In this document: piece by piece, positions 34,427 through 42,445 of the stretch
Layout of the letters: every line of letters starts with the position of its first letter
Numbering within the stretch: position 1 is the stretch's first letter
Assembly (NCBI GenBank): GCA_000531095.1
Contig: HG799462.1
Coordinates: forward strand, 685,551-749,550
Origin: Gemmata massiliana
GTDB lineage: Bacteria > Planctomycetota > Planctomycetia > Gemmatales > Gemmataceae
Reading direction: 5' to 3'
Length of the DNA: 64,000 nucleotides
Translations under genes and position numbers: made by a program
The notes under the pieces: generated by a model
The model's database searches: none
What the model was told of the DNA's origin: nothing
The model's input: only the letters and a program-made list of their open reading frames with translations

Positions 34427-36361
34427 ATGACTGCTCCGCAAACCCTACCACACACGCGGACCCGGACCGTCAAGTTCCCGACGGCCGCGAACGCGGCCAA
34501 GTACGTCGCGAAAGAAATCGACAAACTCGTTCGCGCGCGCAACGCCGCCGGCAAGCCCACCGTGCTCGGGCTGGCCACCGGGAGCACGCCCGTCGGGTTG
34601 TACCGCGAACTGATCCGGATGCACAAAGAAGAGGGCTTGGACCTGTCGCGGGTCGTGACGTTCAACCTCGACGAATACTACCCGATGCCCAAGGAGAGCC
34701 AGCACTCGTACTTCCGGTGGATGCACGAGACGCTGTTCGGGCACGTCAACATCAAGTGGGAGAACATCCACATCCCCGACGGCACGCTCAAGCCGGAAGA
34801 AGTGGACGCGGCGTGCGCCGACTACGAGGAGAAAATCAAATCGTTCGGCGGGATCGACATCCAGATCCTGGGTATCGGCCGCACCGGGCACATCGCGTTC
34901 AACGAACCGGGCAGCCCGCAGAACAGCCGCACCCGGCTCGTGACGCTCGACAGCATCACCCGGCGCGACGCGGCCGACGGGTTCTTCGGCGAAAAGAACG
35001 TGCCGCACCACGCACTCACGATGGGGGTCGCGAGCATCCTCGAGGCCCGGCGCATCTTCCTGATGGCGTTCGGCGAGCACAAGGCCGGCATCGTTTACAA
35101 GGCACTGGAGCAGGCGCCCACGGAAGCGATCTCCGCGAGCTTCCTCCAGGACCACAAGGACGCGACGTTCGTTCTCGACGAGGCCGCGGCCGGGGAGTTG
35201 ACCGCGATCAAGCGCCCGTGGGAAGTCGGGCCGTGCCACTGGTCACCGGAACTGGTTCGCAAGGCGGTTGTTACGCTGGCCCTGACCGTCAAGAAGGGGC
35301 TGCAAAAGCTCAATGACGACGACTTCCGCGACCACCACTTGTACGAGCTGCTTCGCGAAAAGGGGCCGGCCGAAGAGATCGGCGAAGCGATCTTCCTCGA
35401 TCGCATGGAAACGATCAAACCGTACCCGGCCGGCCGCGTCGCACCAGTGGCGAACGTGGACGGCGACACACGGCTCGGGCGGCGCAAGGGCGACATCCAG
35501 GCGCCGAAGACAGCACTCGTGTTCTCGCCGCACCCGGACGACGACGTGATCTCGATGGGCGGCACGATCATCCGCCTCGTGGAGCAGGGGCACAAGGTCC
35601 ACATCGCGTACATGACGAGCGGGAACGTCGCGGTGTTCGACCACGACGCGCGCCGGTTCGTGGACTTCGTGGACGAGTTCGTTCAGTCGTTCGGCAGCGC
35701 CGCGGAGCAGTCCAGCGCGGGCACCATCAAGGAGCGCGTGTACCAGTTCCTCGACGCGAAGAAGCCGGGCGAACTGGACAGCCCCGATGTGCTGAAGGTG
35801 AAGGCCGTGATCCGGACCACCGAGGCCCGTGCCGGGGCGCTCGCGTGCGGCATCCCGCCGGAGCAGTTGGAGTTCATGAACCTGCGGTTCTACCACACCG
35901 GGGCCAAGACCAAGAACCCGATCCACCCGCAGGATATCGAGGACATCGTCGAACTGCTGAAGCGCCTGAACCCGCACCAGGTGTACGTCGCGGGTGAACT
36001 GAGCGACCCGCACGGCACGCACCGCGTGTGCGCGGAAGCAATCTACTCGGCCACGCGGCGCGTGCGCGCGGAAGGGGTTAACCCGGACGTGTGGCTGTAC
36101 AAGGGCGCGTGGGAAGAGTGGGAACCGCACGAGATCGAAATGGCGGTGCCGCTTAGCCCGGAAGTGCTGGAGCGCAAGAAACAGGCGATCTTCCGGCACC
36201 AGAGCCAGAAGGACAAAGCCATGTTCCCCGGCGGCACGGACCGACGCGAGTTCTGGCAGCGTGCCGAGCAGCGGAACGTCTCCACCGCCCACACCTACGA
36301 CGCTCTGGGACTGCCCGAGTACTACGCGCTCGAAGCGTTCGTGAAGTGGAAAGACGGCTGA
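34427..36361 (+). CDS. nagB: Glucosamine-6-phosphate deaminase fused to PIG-L deacetylase domain
   Basis: 644 residues in two enzymatic domains. NagB (about 15-300) converts GlcN6P to Fru6P plus ammonia: GLATGSTPVGLYREL, FNLDEYY (Asp82/Glu83) and the active-site loop GIGRTGHIAFNEPG (149-162, His155). A PIG-L/LmbE domain (about 360-600) has the metal motif PHPDDD (368-373) and a later DPHGTHR; such domains remove N-acetyl groups from GlcNAc derivatives. The architecture is known from Bacteroidetes and planctomycetes and suggests coupled deacetylation and deamination, which is inference. The ATG at 34427 follows AAGG; no nagA is nearby. Confidence 0.93.
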   Translation: MTAPQTLPHTRTRTVKFPTAANAAKYVAKEIDKLVRARNAAGKPTVLGLATGSTPVGLYRELIRMHKEEGLDLSRVVTFNLDEYYPMPKESQHSYFRWMHETLFGHVNIKWENIHIPDGTLKPEEVDAACADYEEKIKSFGGIDIQILGIGRTGHIAFNEPGSPQNSRTRLVTLDSITRRDAADGFFGEKNVPHHALTMGVASILEARRIFLMAFGEHKAGIVYKALEQAPTEAISASFLQDHKDATFVLDEAAAGELTAIKRPWEVGPCHWSPELVRKAVVTLALTVKKGLQKLNDDDFRDHHLYELLREKGPAEEIGEAIFLDRMETIKPYPAGRVAPVANVDGDTRLGRRKGDIQAPKTALVFSPHPDDDVISMGGTIIRLVEQGHKVHIAYMTSGNVAVFDHDARRFVDFVDEFVQSFGSAAEQSSAGTIKERVYQFLDAKKPGELDSPDVLKVKAVIRTTEARAGALACGIPPEQLEFMNLRFYHTGAKTKNPIHPQDIEDIVELLKRLNPHQVYVAGELSDPHGTHRVCAEAIYSATRRVRAEGVNPDVWLYKGAWEEWEPHEIEMAVPLSPEVLERKKQAIFRHQSQKDKAMFPGGTDRREFWQRAEQRNVSTAHTYDALGLPEYYALEAFVKWKDG

Positions 36362-36374
36362 TAGAAGCGCCATC

Positions 36375-36435
36375 CGCTCGTTGGCCCTTGTGGTTTGCCC
36401 GAAGTCTATCGGCGAACCACAAGGGTTAACGAGCG
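36375..36435. repeat. Palindromic repeat, CGCTCGTT family
   Basis: A 25-bp left arm (CGCTCGTTGGCCCTTGTGG...) and right arm (36411-36435, ...AAGGGTTAACGAGCG) pair with three mismatches that are all G-U compatible. Loop 11 nt. It shares CGCTCGTT, GGTT(C/T)GCC and GTTAACGAGC with the element at 29767-30049. It sits between convergent genes and probably also acts as a terminator for nagB. Confidence 0.7.
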
Positions 36436-36470
36436 GGTGAGCGACACGAACTCAACAACCCCGCTGCGAA

Positions 36471-37382
36471 TTACTTGGGCAGGAGATCATAACGAGCCAG
36501 GTCAACGGGCTGACCGTACTGGGTCGGGCGCGCGAAATATTTCTGAACGTCTGTTGGAGAAAGTGGCTGATTGATTTTCGCGTTCGATATCTCCAGCTCC
36601 ATCTCGAACTTCTGCTCCTCCCACCGCAATAACACCTTCGTTGGATACTGCACGACGCTGTCACCAACCGGAACGGTCTTCGCTTCCTTAATTTCAGCCG
36701 AGCAGATGAGTTTGTTCTTCATGTTGTAGACGGCGTGCTTCTTCACTTGCGGCTTGTTGCCTGCTGCCGCGTCGCCGTCGAACACAACTTCCTTAATCAC
36801 GGGCACTTTATTGGGCGTCACGGCGTTCCAATAGAGCGTGTACGTGCGGGCCTTGGAATCAACCTTAACCTTGTAATCGGGTGCCGGCGCACCGGCAGGC
36901 GGGAAATGGGCCATGCCGAATGCCTGCATCACCCATTCGGGCTCGAACGGGAGATCCCCCGGGATCTTTGCCCGACCTTCGTTGAAATCGGTGTGCGAAG
37001 CGGCCACAAACATTTCCTTCGCGGTGACCTTTGCGTACACCCAAAACTGCTGATCGTTGGACCCGAGGTCGACCTTCGCCGCCACCATCGCGTCACCAAC
37101 CATGCGGAAGTTGCGCGGTTGGCTCGCGGTCAAGCCCCCGCGCAACGGCGGCATCGGAATGTTGTGGTCGCGCGCGGTCACCCGCACGTCGGCGTCGGTG
37201 ATGGATTGGAACCGGTCGGCACCGTCGTTGAGGTACTTCACGAGCTGTTCGGGAGCGACCTGCGCTAATTCGCCGCCCTTACCCGCGGGCTTAATCGGAC
37301 CGATGCCCTGGGATTTCATCCACTCGCACCCGACGGCGGGGCTGAGAGCGAGGGCGACGAGGAACAAGCGGACGTTGTTCAT
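36471..37382 (-). CDS. Lipoprotein, possibly LolA/LolB-like
   Basis: 303 residues: MNNVRLFLVALALSPAVGCE gives a lipobox with Cys19. The mature domain alternates strands in a pattern reminiscent of LolA/LolB-type lipoprotein carriers (PSVVQYPTKVLLRWEEQKFE-like second half, with MELEISNAKINQPLSPTDVQ near the end, as LolA-like proteins finish with strands followed by a short helix). This is a weak structural guess. It is the last gene of a three-gene minus-strand cluster (25 bp after the previous stop). Confidence 0.62.
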   Translation of the reverse strand: MNNVRLFLVALALSPAVGCEWMKSQGIGPIKPAGKGGELAQVAPEQLVKYLNDGADRFQSITDADVRVTARDHNIPMPPLRGGLTASQPRNFRMVGDAMVAAKVDLGSNDQQFWVYAKVTAKEMFVAASHTDFNEGRAKIPGDLPFEPEWVMQAFGMAHFPPAGAPAPDYKVKVDSKARTYTLYWNAVTPNKVPVIKEVVFDGDAAAGNKPQVKKHAVYNMKNKLICSAEIKEAKTVPVGDSVVQYPTKVLLRWEEQKFEMELEISNAKINQPLSPTDVQKYFARPTQYGQPVDLARYDLLPK

Positions 37383-37407
37383 GGGGCACACCAGTGAGCA
37401 GTGACCA

Positions 37408-37899
37408 CTATTCCCAACCCAGGACACGGAATACTTCGGTCTGCACGGCCGTGATCTGTTCGTCGTTCAGGCGCGGATCGACCACGTGGTGGATCGCGCC
37501 GCCGCGCGCGTCCCGCACGATCAGCACGTCGCGCCCGTCCGCGTCGCGGGCAGCGTCCTCGAACTTGAACCGCTTCCGGCGCATCAACAACAAAGTCGCG
37601 ACGTAGCGGAAATTCAGCCCGTCCGGATCGGCGGAATCTTTGAGCCGATCGAAACAATCGAGCAACAGGTCGTCGTTCACAATCGGCTTGCGCGGCTTCT
37701 GCCCCGCGATTGGCACCTTCCCGGACCAGTACGCCACCGCGTTGTGTGGCGGCCCGGGCCACGCTTCTGCTGCGAAATCCGAGCGAACCAACTTACCGTC
37801 GGTTTCGGTCAGCGCTGCAAAGAACCGGTCCCCAGGTTTCAGCTCGCGCCCGGTTGCGGCACACACCCGCGTCGGCCCCTGAATGTCGTACTCGGTCAT
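37408..37899 (-). CDS. Hypothetical protein
   Basis: 163 residues, soluble: MTEYDIQGPTRVCAATGREL then KPGDRFFAALTETDGKLVRS, AWPGPPHNAVAYWSGKVP and LLLMRRKRFKFEDAARDADG. The opening CxxTGRxLxPGDxFF phrase recurs in planctomycete proteins encoded beside lipoproteins; no enzymatic motif is seen. GTG 37908 is an alternative start. It lies between the thioredoxin-like and lipoprotein genes with 25-55 bp gaps, so it is likely co-transcribed. Confidence 0.7.
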   Translation of the reverse strand: MTEYDIQGPTRVCAATGRELKPGDRFFAALTETDGKLVRSDFAAEAWPGPPHNAVAYWSGKVPIAGQKPRKPIVNDDLLLDCFDRLKDSADPDGLNFRYVATLLLMRRKRFKFEDAARDADGRDVLIVRDARGGAIHHVVDPRLNDEQITAVQTEVFRVLGWE

Positions 37900-37953
37900 C
37901 GAAGGCACTCATTCAGTCAACGCATCGTACCGCCCGCGCGCTTCGCGGGACAA

Positions 37954-39519
37954 TCACGGTCGCGCGGGAGTTGTTGCACTTCCGGTTCCGGCGGCGCGGG
38001 TTGTTCCGGCGGCACCGTCTGGAGAAGGCTGGGTGAACAGGCGATCCAACTGCGACTTGGCGGCCGCCCCGGTCTCGGCGCCCACTCCGGCGAAAGTCCA
38101 TTTCACTACGCCGGAGCCATCAATTACCGCGAAACGCGGTACGGATTCAACGCCATAAGCGGTTTCGGCCTGGGTACCGTCGAAAACCGGCGCGGTGAGC
38201 TTTCGCCGCTCACGGTCCTTCTGAATCGCACCCGAATCGCCCCACACCGCAAGCGGCAGTACCGCGACCCGGCCCGCGTACTTCTCGTGAACGGCGTCAG
38301 CGATCGCGAGTGCGAGGTCAGTCGTTTCGCTCCCGGGTTTGAAGAACACCAGGAGCACCGGTTTTCCGCGGTTCTCTGACAAGCGGAACGTACCCGCGGT
38401 AAAGTCGGGCGCGGATTGATTCGGTTCGGGCCACGCGGGGCGCTTGCGCCCACCCAGGAGAGGTGGCGGGGCGACGGACTCTCCGCGACTCGCGGCCTCG
38501 AGCTGCCGGTGTACCGCGAGAACGGCTTCGCGGTACGGGCTGCTGACGTCGGACTCGGCGAGATACAGTTCGAGCTTGTCCGCGCGCTTCTCGAAGAACT
38601 TCGGGCCGTGCTTGACAGCGTCCGCGAGGAACGGCGCGAGGTCGGCACTCGCAGCAAACGCGGTCTCCACGTCGCGCCGGTAGCGGTCGAACGTGCGCCC
38701 GATAACAGCGGTTTTGTCCTTCAGTTCGTACTTCACCTCGACCCACGCCGCGAGATCCGTGGACAGCCCGTCGCGGTGCTTAATGACCCGGTGGACCTTG
38801 CGCGCGGTACCATCGAGTGCGGACACCCACACCGCGTCCGCTCGGAGCCACGCGGACCGACCGCCGATGGGCTTCACCCAGTTCGCGTGCTGCTGGTTCA
38901 TCACGAGCAGCGCGCACTGTTCGCCGGTAACGGAATCCATCCCCTGGGCCTGCCACGTTTCCGCGGGGCGATTCGGGTCCGTAGACGCGATCGTCCAGGG
39001 CTTGTCCGGCGCGGACCGCGGCGCACGCGGCGGGAACATGCCGAACTCAAAGGGCGAGAAGGTATCAAGCGGAATCGGTGGAAGCGTGCGAGCGGGCGTC
39101 TTGGAATCGATCGTGAGCGGTGGCGGGCCAACAGGGTGCAGATGGTGCGTGCTCCCGTCCGCGTGAACTCGGAGCAGATCGAGCCGCACTCCGGGTGGGG
39201 TGTTTTTCTCAACACCGGCGCCGGTTACTGCCCCCACCGCGCCGGTCACCGCATCGTCTTTGCGGCGGAGAAGTGTGAGGACGGCGACGTCAGTCCAGGT
39301 GTCTCTCTTTTCGAGCACGAGGACACGAATTTCGAGCTTCTGCGAGCGCCGAAATCTCGAACCCGTGCGCTCGACCGCTTCTTCCACGGTGCCGATAAAC
39401 GTGAGTTCGTCCCCCTTCGCCAGACCCGAAACGGGCGGCTCGGCGGTGGGGCAGAGGAGTGCGAGTGCGAGTAATCCGCCGGTCACGGGCACCTCGGTTG
39501 CGGGTGAGGCGCGGGCCAT
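37954..39519 (-). CDS. Protein with redox-dead thioredoxin-like C-terminal domain
   Basis: 521 residues. The N-terminus has a weak signal-like stretch (GGLLALALLCPTAEP). The middle (about 35-340) is a beta-rich domain of unknown family. The last ~150 residues are an AhpC/TSA-thioredoxin fold: APDFTAGTFRLSENRGKPVL, LVFFKPGSETTD, VAVLPLAVWGDSGAIQKDRE, GVESVPRFAVIDGSGVVKW. At the CxxC site the sequence reads KPGSET, without cysteines, so it cannot do dithiol exchange. It is the first gene of the cluster with 37899-37408 and 37382-36471, probably an envelope assembly unit. Confidence 0.75.
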   Translation of the reverse strand: MARASPATEVPVTGGLLALALLCPTAEPPVSGLAKGDELTFIGTVEEAVERTGSRFRRSQKLEIRVLVLEKRDTWTDVAVLTLLRRKDDAVTGAVGAVTGAGVEKNTPPGVRLDLLRVHADGSTHHLHPVGPPPLTIDSKTPARTLPPIPLDTFSPFEFGMFPPRAPRSAPDKPWTIASTDPNRPAETWQAQGMDSVTGEQCALLVMNQQHANWVKPIGGRSAWLRADAVWVSALDGTARKVHRVIKHRDGLSTDLAAWVEVKYELKDKTAVIGRTFDRYRRDVETAFAASADLAPFLADAVKHGPKFFEKRADKLELYLAESDVSSPYREAVLAVHRQLEAASRGESVAPPPLLGGRKRPAWPEPNQSAPDFTAGTFRLSENRGKPVLLVFFKPGSETTDLALAIADAVHEKYAGRVAVLPLAVWGDSGAIQKDRERRKLTAPVFDGTQAETAYGVESVPRFAVIDGSGVVKWTFAGVGAETGAAAKSQLDRLFTQPSPDGAAGTTRAAGTGSATTPARP

Positions 39520-39730
39520 TCGTCGGCGGTCTTATACCGCCCGGCGGGTACGATGCAACGCCAACCCCCTTGCCCCGCCCATTCTCCGCAGATACCGTGT
39601 TCGTCGTCGGTTTGAGGATTTGAGGAACGGAAGACTTGCAAGGTGGTAGAGGCGAGCGACGGACCTCCTCAATAAGACAGAATCGGCTTTCGCCCCATTT
39701 CACCCTTCCCAACTTGCGGACGAGGCTCTC

Positions 39731-40594
39731 GTGACTTTGCTGCTCGTGTTCGCGCTGCTGACGGTGGGGCTTACCGCGCTGTTCCTGGGCGGTACGATCG
39801 TGGCGCAGAGCTACATGTACCAGGAAGCCGCCCCGCGCCTGCCGCTCCGCGCACTGGTCGGCGGGCTGCTCCTCGGCGGGTTCCTCACCCTGTGGACGTC
39901 CATCGATAAGAACCGACCCGGGCAGTACGAGACGTTCTTCAACTTCTCCGCGTACTCGACGGCCGAGTTCACCGAGTTCGAGGCCGTGCGCTGGACCACA
40001 GTTGGGGGCAAGTTCAAGATCGAGGCGGACGGGAAGGAATCGGAAACGGTCGTGAAGTTCAAGCGCTCGGCGGGCGGGAAGGGGGCGTCGTTCGTGGAGG
40101 ACGGTACCAACGAGACCTTCAAAACGAACACCGGCGCCTACATGACCGGTGCGATCCGCGTGAAGGCCGCGAACGACCCGGAACCCGTGCGCTACAACGC
40201 CAAAGTGCAGGAAAGCCCCGGCACCAAAACGAAGACCTACACCACCGAGCGGCAGTTCGTCGAAGTGAACGGCGACCGGTACGTCAACGCGAACCAGATG
40301 GGAACGCTGTTCGTACCCAGCACCAAGACGCTTTTCGTCGCGCTGTTGCTGAACATTTCGCTGCTCCTGATGTGGCTCGTGGTCACGTGGCCGGTCCTGC
40401 GGTTCGCGTTCGCGCACGCGCTCGGGTTCACCGTCGTCGGTACACTCGTCACCATGTTCGCTCTCATGCCGATCTTGTTCAAATACAACCGCCCGGAACC
40501 GAAGCCGGCCCCCGAAGCGACCGCGTGGGTTACCGGCCTGGAGAGCGAGATTCTGACGGGCCAAATCGCACGAGCAGCTAAAATCACTGGATGA
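39731..40594 (+). CDS. Membrane protein with extracytoplasmic domain, trmJ operon
   Basis: 287 residues: TM1 (LLLVFALLTVGLTALFLGGT), TM2 (LRALVGGLLLGGFLTLW), a ~150-residue beta-rich soluble domain with GKFKIEADGKESETVVKFKR and YNAKVQESPGTKTKTYTTER, then TM3 and TM4 (LFVALLLNISLLLMWLVVTW; FTVVGTLVTMFALMPILFKY). Start is GTG 39731 with GAGG upstream. Its stop overlaps the trmJ start (ATGATG), implying translational coupling. The family is unknown. Confidence 0.78.
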   Translation: MTLLLVFALLTVGLTALFLGGTIVAQSYMYQEAAPRLPLRALVGGLLLGGFLTLWTSIDKNRPGQYETFFNFSAYSTAEFTEFEAVRWTTVGGKFKIEADGKESETVVKFKRSAGGKGASFVEDGTNETFKTNTGAYMTGAIRVKAANDPEPVRYNAKVQESPGTKTKTYTTERQFVEVNGDRYVNANQMGTLFVPSTKTLFVALLLNISLLLMWLVVTWPVLRFAFAHALGFTVVGTLVTMFALMPILFKYNRPEPKPAPEATAWVTGLESEILTGQIARAAKITG

Positions 40595-41400
40595 TGGACC
40601 TTCTTCCCCGCTGCCGAATTGTTCTCGTGCGCCCGCACTACGCGGGCAACCTCGGCGCGACCGCGCGCGTGATGCGGAACTTCGGGCTCTCGGATCTGGT
40701 GCTTGTCGCCCCCTACGCCTCCACCAACGATCTCGATGCGCGCCGAATGGCGACACACGGCCTCGGGGTGCTGGACGCGGCCCGCGTCGTGCCCGACATC
40801 GGCACGGCCCTCGCGGACTGCGTGTTCAGTCTCGCCACGTCGTCGATGACCGCAGGCGTGTTTCGTTCCGGCACCATCGGTACCGCGGCCGAGAAGATGC
40901 CAGAACTGCTCGCGTCGACCGAAATGGGGCCGGTCGCGATCGTCTTCGGCCCGGAACCGCACGGCCTGAGCAACGAAGAAATCGGACTGTGTCACGGGAT
41001 GGTGAACATCCCGTCCGATTCCACCTCCGGCTCCTTGAATCTGGCTCAAGCGGTCGCGATTTGCTGCTACGAGTTGCGAAAAGCGTGGTCGAAGTCGGTA
41101 AACGACGCACGCGGTAAGCCCGAAGTACCAGAGCGGGCGGTCGCGCCGTTCGTGGACCAGAACCGGATGTTCGAGCACCTGCGCGAGGCGCTCACGGAAG
41201 TGGGCTATCTGTTCGGCGAGAAAGGCGATTCGCTGATGCATGCGCTGCGTCAACTGATCGGCCGATCGCTACCCACGCCACAAGAAGTCAAGATCCTCCA
41301 CGGTCTCGCGCGCCAGATCCTCTGGACGGCCAACCAAATCAAGAAGAACGAACCCGACGACAAGCCGCCCGTGGATCGCCTCGACAAGTCCGACCACTAA
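40591..41400 (+). CDS. trmJ: SpoU-type tRNA/rRNA methyltransferase, TrmJ-like
   Basis: 269 residues of the SPOUT class. TrmJ 2'-O-methylates tRNA position 32 with S-adenosylmethionine. Motif 1: RPHYAGNLGATARVMRNFG; motif 2: VAIVFGPEPHGLSNEEIGLC; motif 3: IPSDSTSGSLNLAQAVAICC, the knot-forming SAM site. The C-terminal helical extension (MFEHLREALTEVGYLFGEKG) fits TrmJ over TrmH. The ATG overlaps the upstream stop by 4 nt. Confidence 0.9.
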   Translation: MMDLLPRCRIVLVRPHYAGNLGATARVMRNFGLSDLVLVAPYASTNDLDARRMATHGLGVLDAARVVPDIGTALADCVFSLATSSMTAGVFRSGTIGTAAEKMPELLASTEMGPVAIVFGPEPHGLSNEEIGLCHGMVNIPSDSTSGSLNLAQAVAICCYELRKAWSKSVNDARGKPEVPERAVAPFVDQNRMFEHLREALTEVGYLFGEKGDSLMHALRQLIGRSLPTPQEVKILHGLARQILWTANQIKKNEPDDKPPVDRLDKSDH

Positions 41401-41422
41401 TCCCGTTTCTGTTTCCTTGTAG

Positions 41423-41513
41423 CGAGCCGCGACCGCAAGGGAGCGGGAGGCGCTCCTGTTTATCATCGCGGTTCCACGCACCGGAAGTCCCGCTCCCTTG
41501 CGGTCGCGGCTCG
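41423..41513. repeat. Long inverted repeat with 26-bp perfect arms
   Basis: CGAGCCGCGACCGCAAGGGA plus GCGGGA (41423-41448) is exactly complementary to 41488-41513, with a 39-nt spacer. It is the main feature of the 341-bp gap between trmJ and the papain-like gene (41401-41742), where nothing else is evident. It may terminate trmJ. Confidence 0.7.
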
Positions 41514-41742
41514 TTCAGCCGCTACGTGGATCTCGAAACGGGGCTAATCCAAAGGCTGCGAATCTCGGCTCTCGCTGCAAGAAATTGTCGTGGCCGAGCG
41601 TAAGTGCTTTGTAACTCTACGCTCACCAGCCGCCCAACCAATACTCGCTATCGTTTGCGGCGGGGCAAGGCCCCAAAAGAAACGCCCGGCGCGGCGGTGA
41701 ACATTTGTCGTTGATGCTAACCCGTCCTAATGAGACTCGCCC

Positions 41743-42423
41743 ATGCCGACGTATGTGATTTTGTGGGAGAATAACACGGTCGGTCACAAGGCCGTGAGCG
41801 GTAAAACGTGGTCCGGCCACGCGGCCATGAACATCGGGGACAAGTTCCAAATCCGAGACAAGCGCGGCGGAGAGAAGTGTTACGTCAGTTGGTGGCCACA
41901 GTCGGCACAGAAGTTCTCGGGCTTCGGCATTGCCCTCAAAACACTCGTCCCGACAGCGCTTTCCAAAGAAGGGTTGTCCGAGCAATTCTTCATCCAGGAC
42001 ATCGTGAGCGAGAAGTATTTACCGGATCACGTCATCCGACTGGACACCAACCCACAGCAAGAAAACAGCATGCGGGCAGCGTGGAAGGAGATCTCGAACA
42101 CGTTCTCCGAGAAGGGAACGAAGTATCACGCGCTGCGACAGAACTGCTCGACTATCGTCTCCCGCGTGCTTCACGCCGGCGGGTACCACGGCTTCAAGTG
42201 GTCGGTAGACACCAAGTGGGCGTGGTCCCCGGCAGACATTCGGAAGCTCGTTCGCGGCCAGGGGCACTTCATGAAATGGAAGGAATTCCTGATCGTGCTC
42301 AATAAAAGCGGCATCAAGGAGTCCGACCTGCCATCCAACCAGGCTCGTTCCGGCCGACTCTGCACGACGGGCGCGCCCTGTCGCTTTCAACAGGGTGAGG
42401 AGTTCTACTGGCGGAACCGTTAA
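41743..42423 (+). CDS. Permuted papain-like (NlpC/P60-related) hydrolase candidate
   Basis: 226 residues. A histidine in SGHAAMNIGD (His26) precedes a cysteine in LRQNCSTIVSRVL (Cys135). This H-then-C order is the hallmark of circularly permuted papain-like enzymes (YiiX/LRAT-like lipid or amide hydrolases), as opposed to C-then-H classic NlpC/P60. YHALRQNCSTIVSRVLHAGG is the typical cysteine helix context. There is no signal peptide. It could cleave lipids, peptides or isopeptides, or be an exported effector. Single gene; the C-terminus (CTTGAPCRFQQGEEFYW) has two more cysteines. Confidence 0.62.
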   Translation: MPTYVILWENNTVGHKAVSGKTWSGHAAMNIGDKFQIRDKRGGEKCYVSWWPQSAQKFSGFGIALKTLVPTALSKEGLSEQFFIQDIVSEKYLPDHVIRLDTNPQQENSMRAAWKEISNTFSEKGTKYHALRQNCSTIVSRVLHAGGYHGFKWSVDTKWAWSPADIRKLVRGQGHFMKWKEFLIVLNKSGIKESDLPSNQARSGRLCTTGAPCRFQQGEEFYWRNR

Positions 42424-42445
42424 CGCCGCTTCCGGTCCAGCGCCA

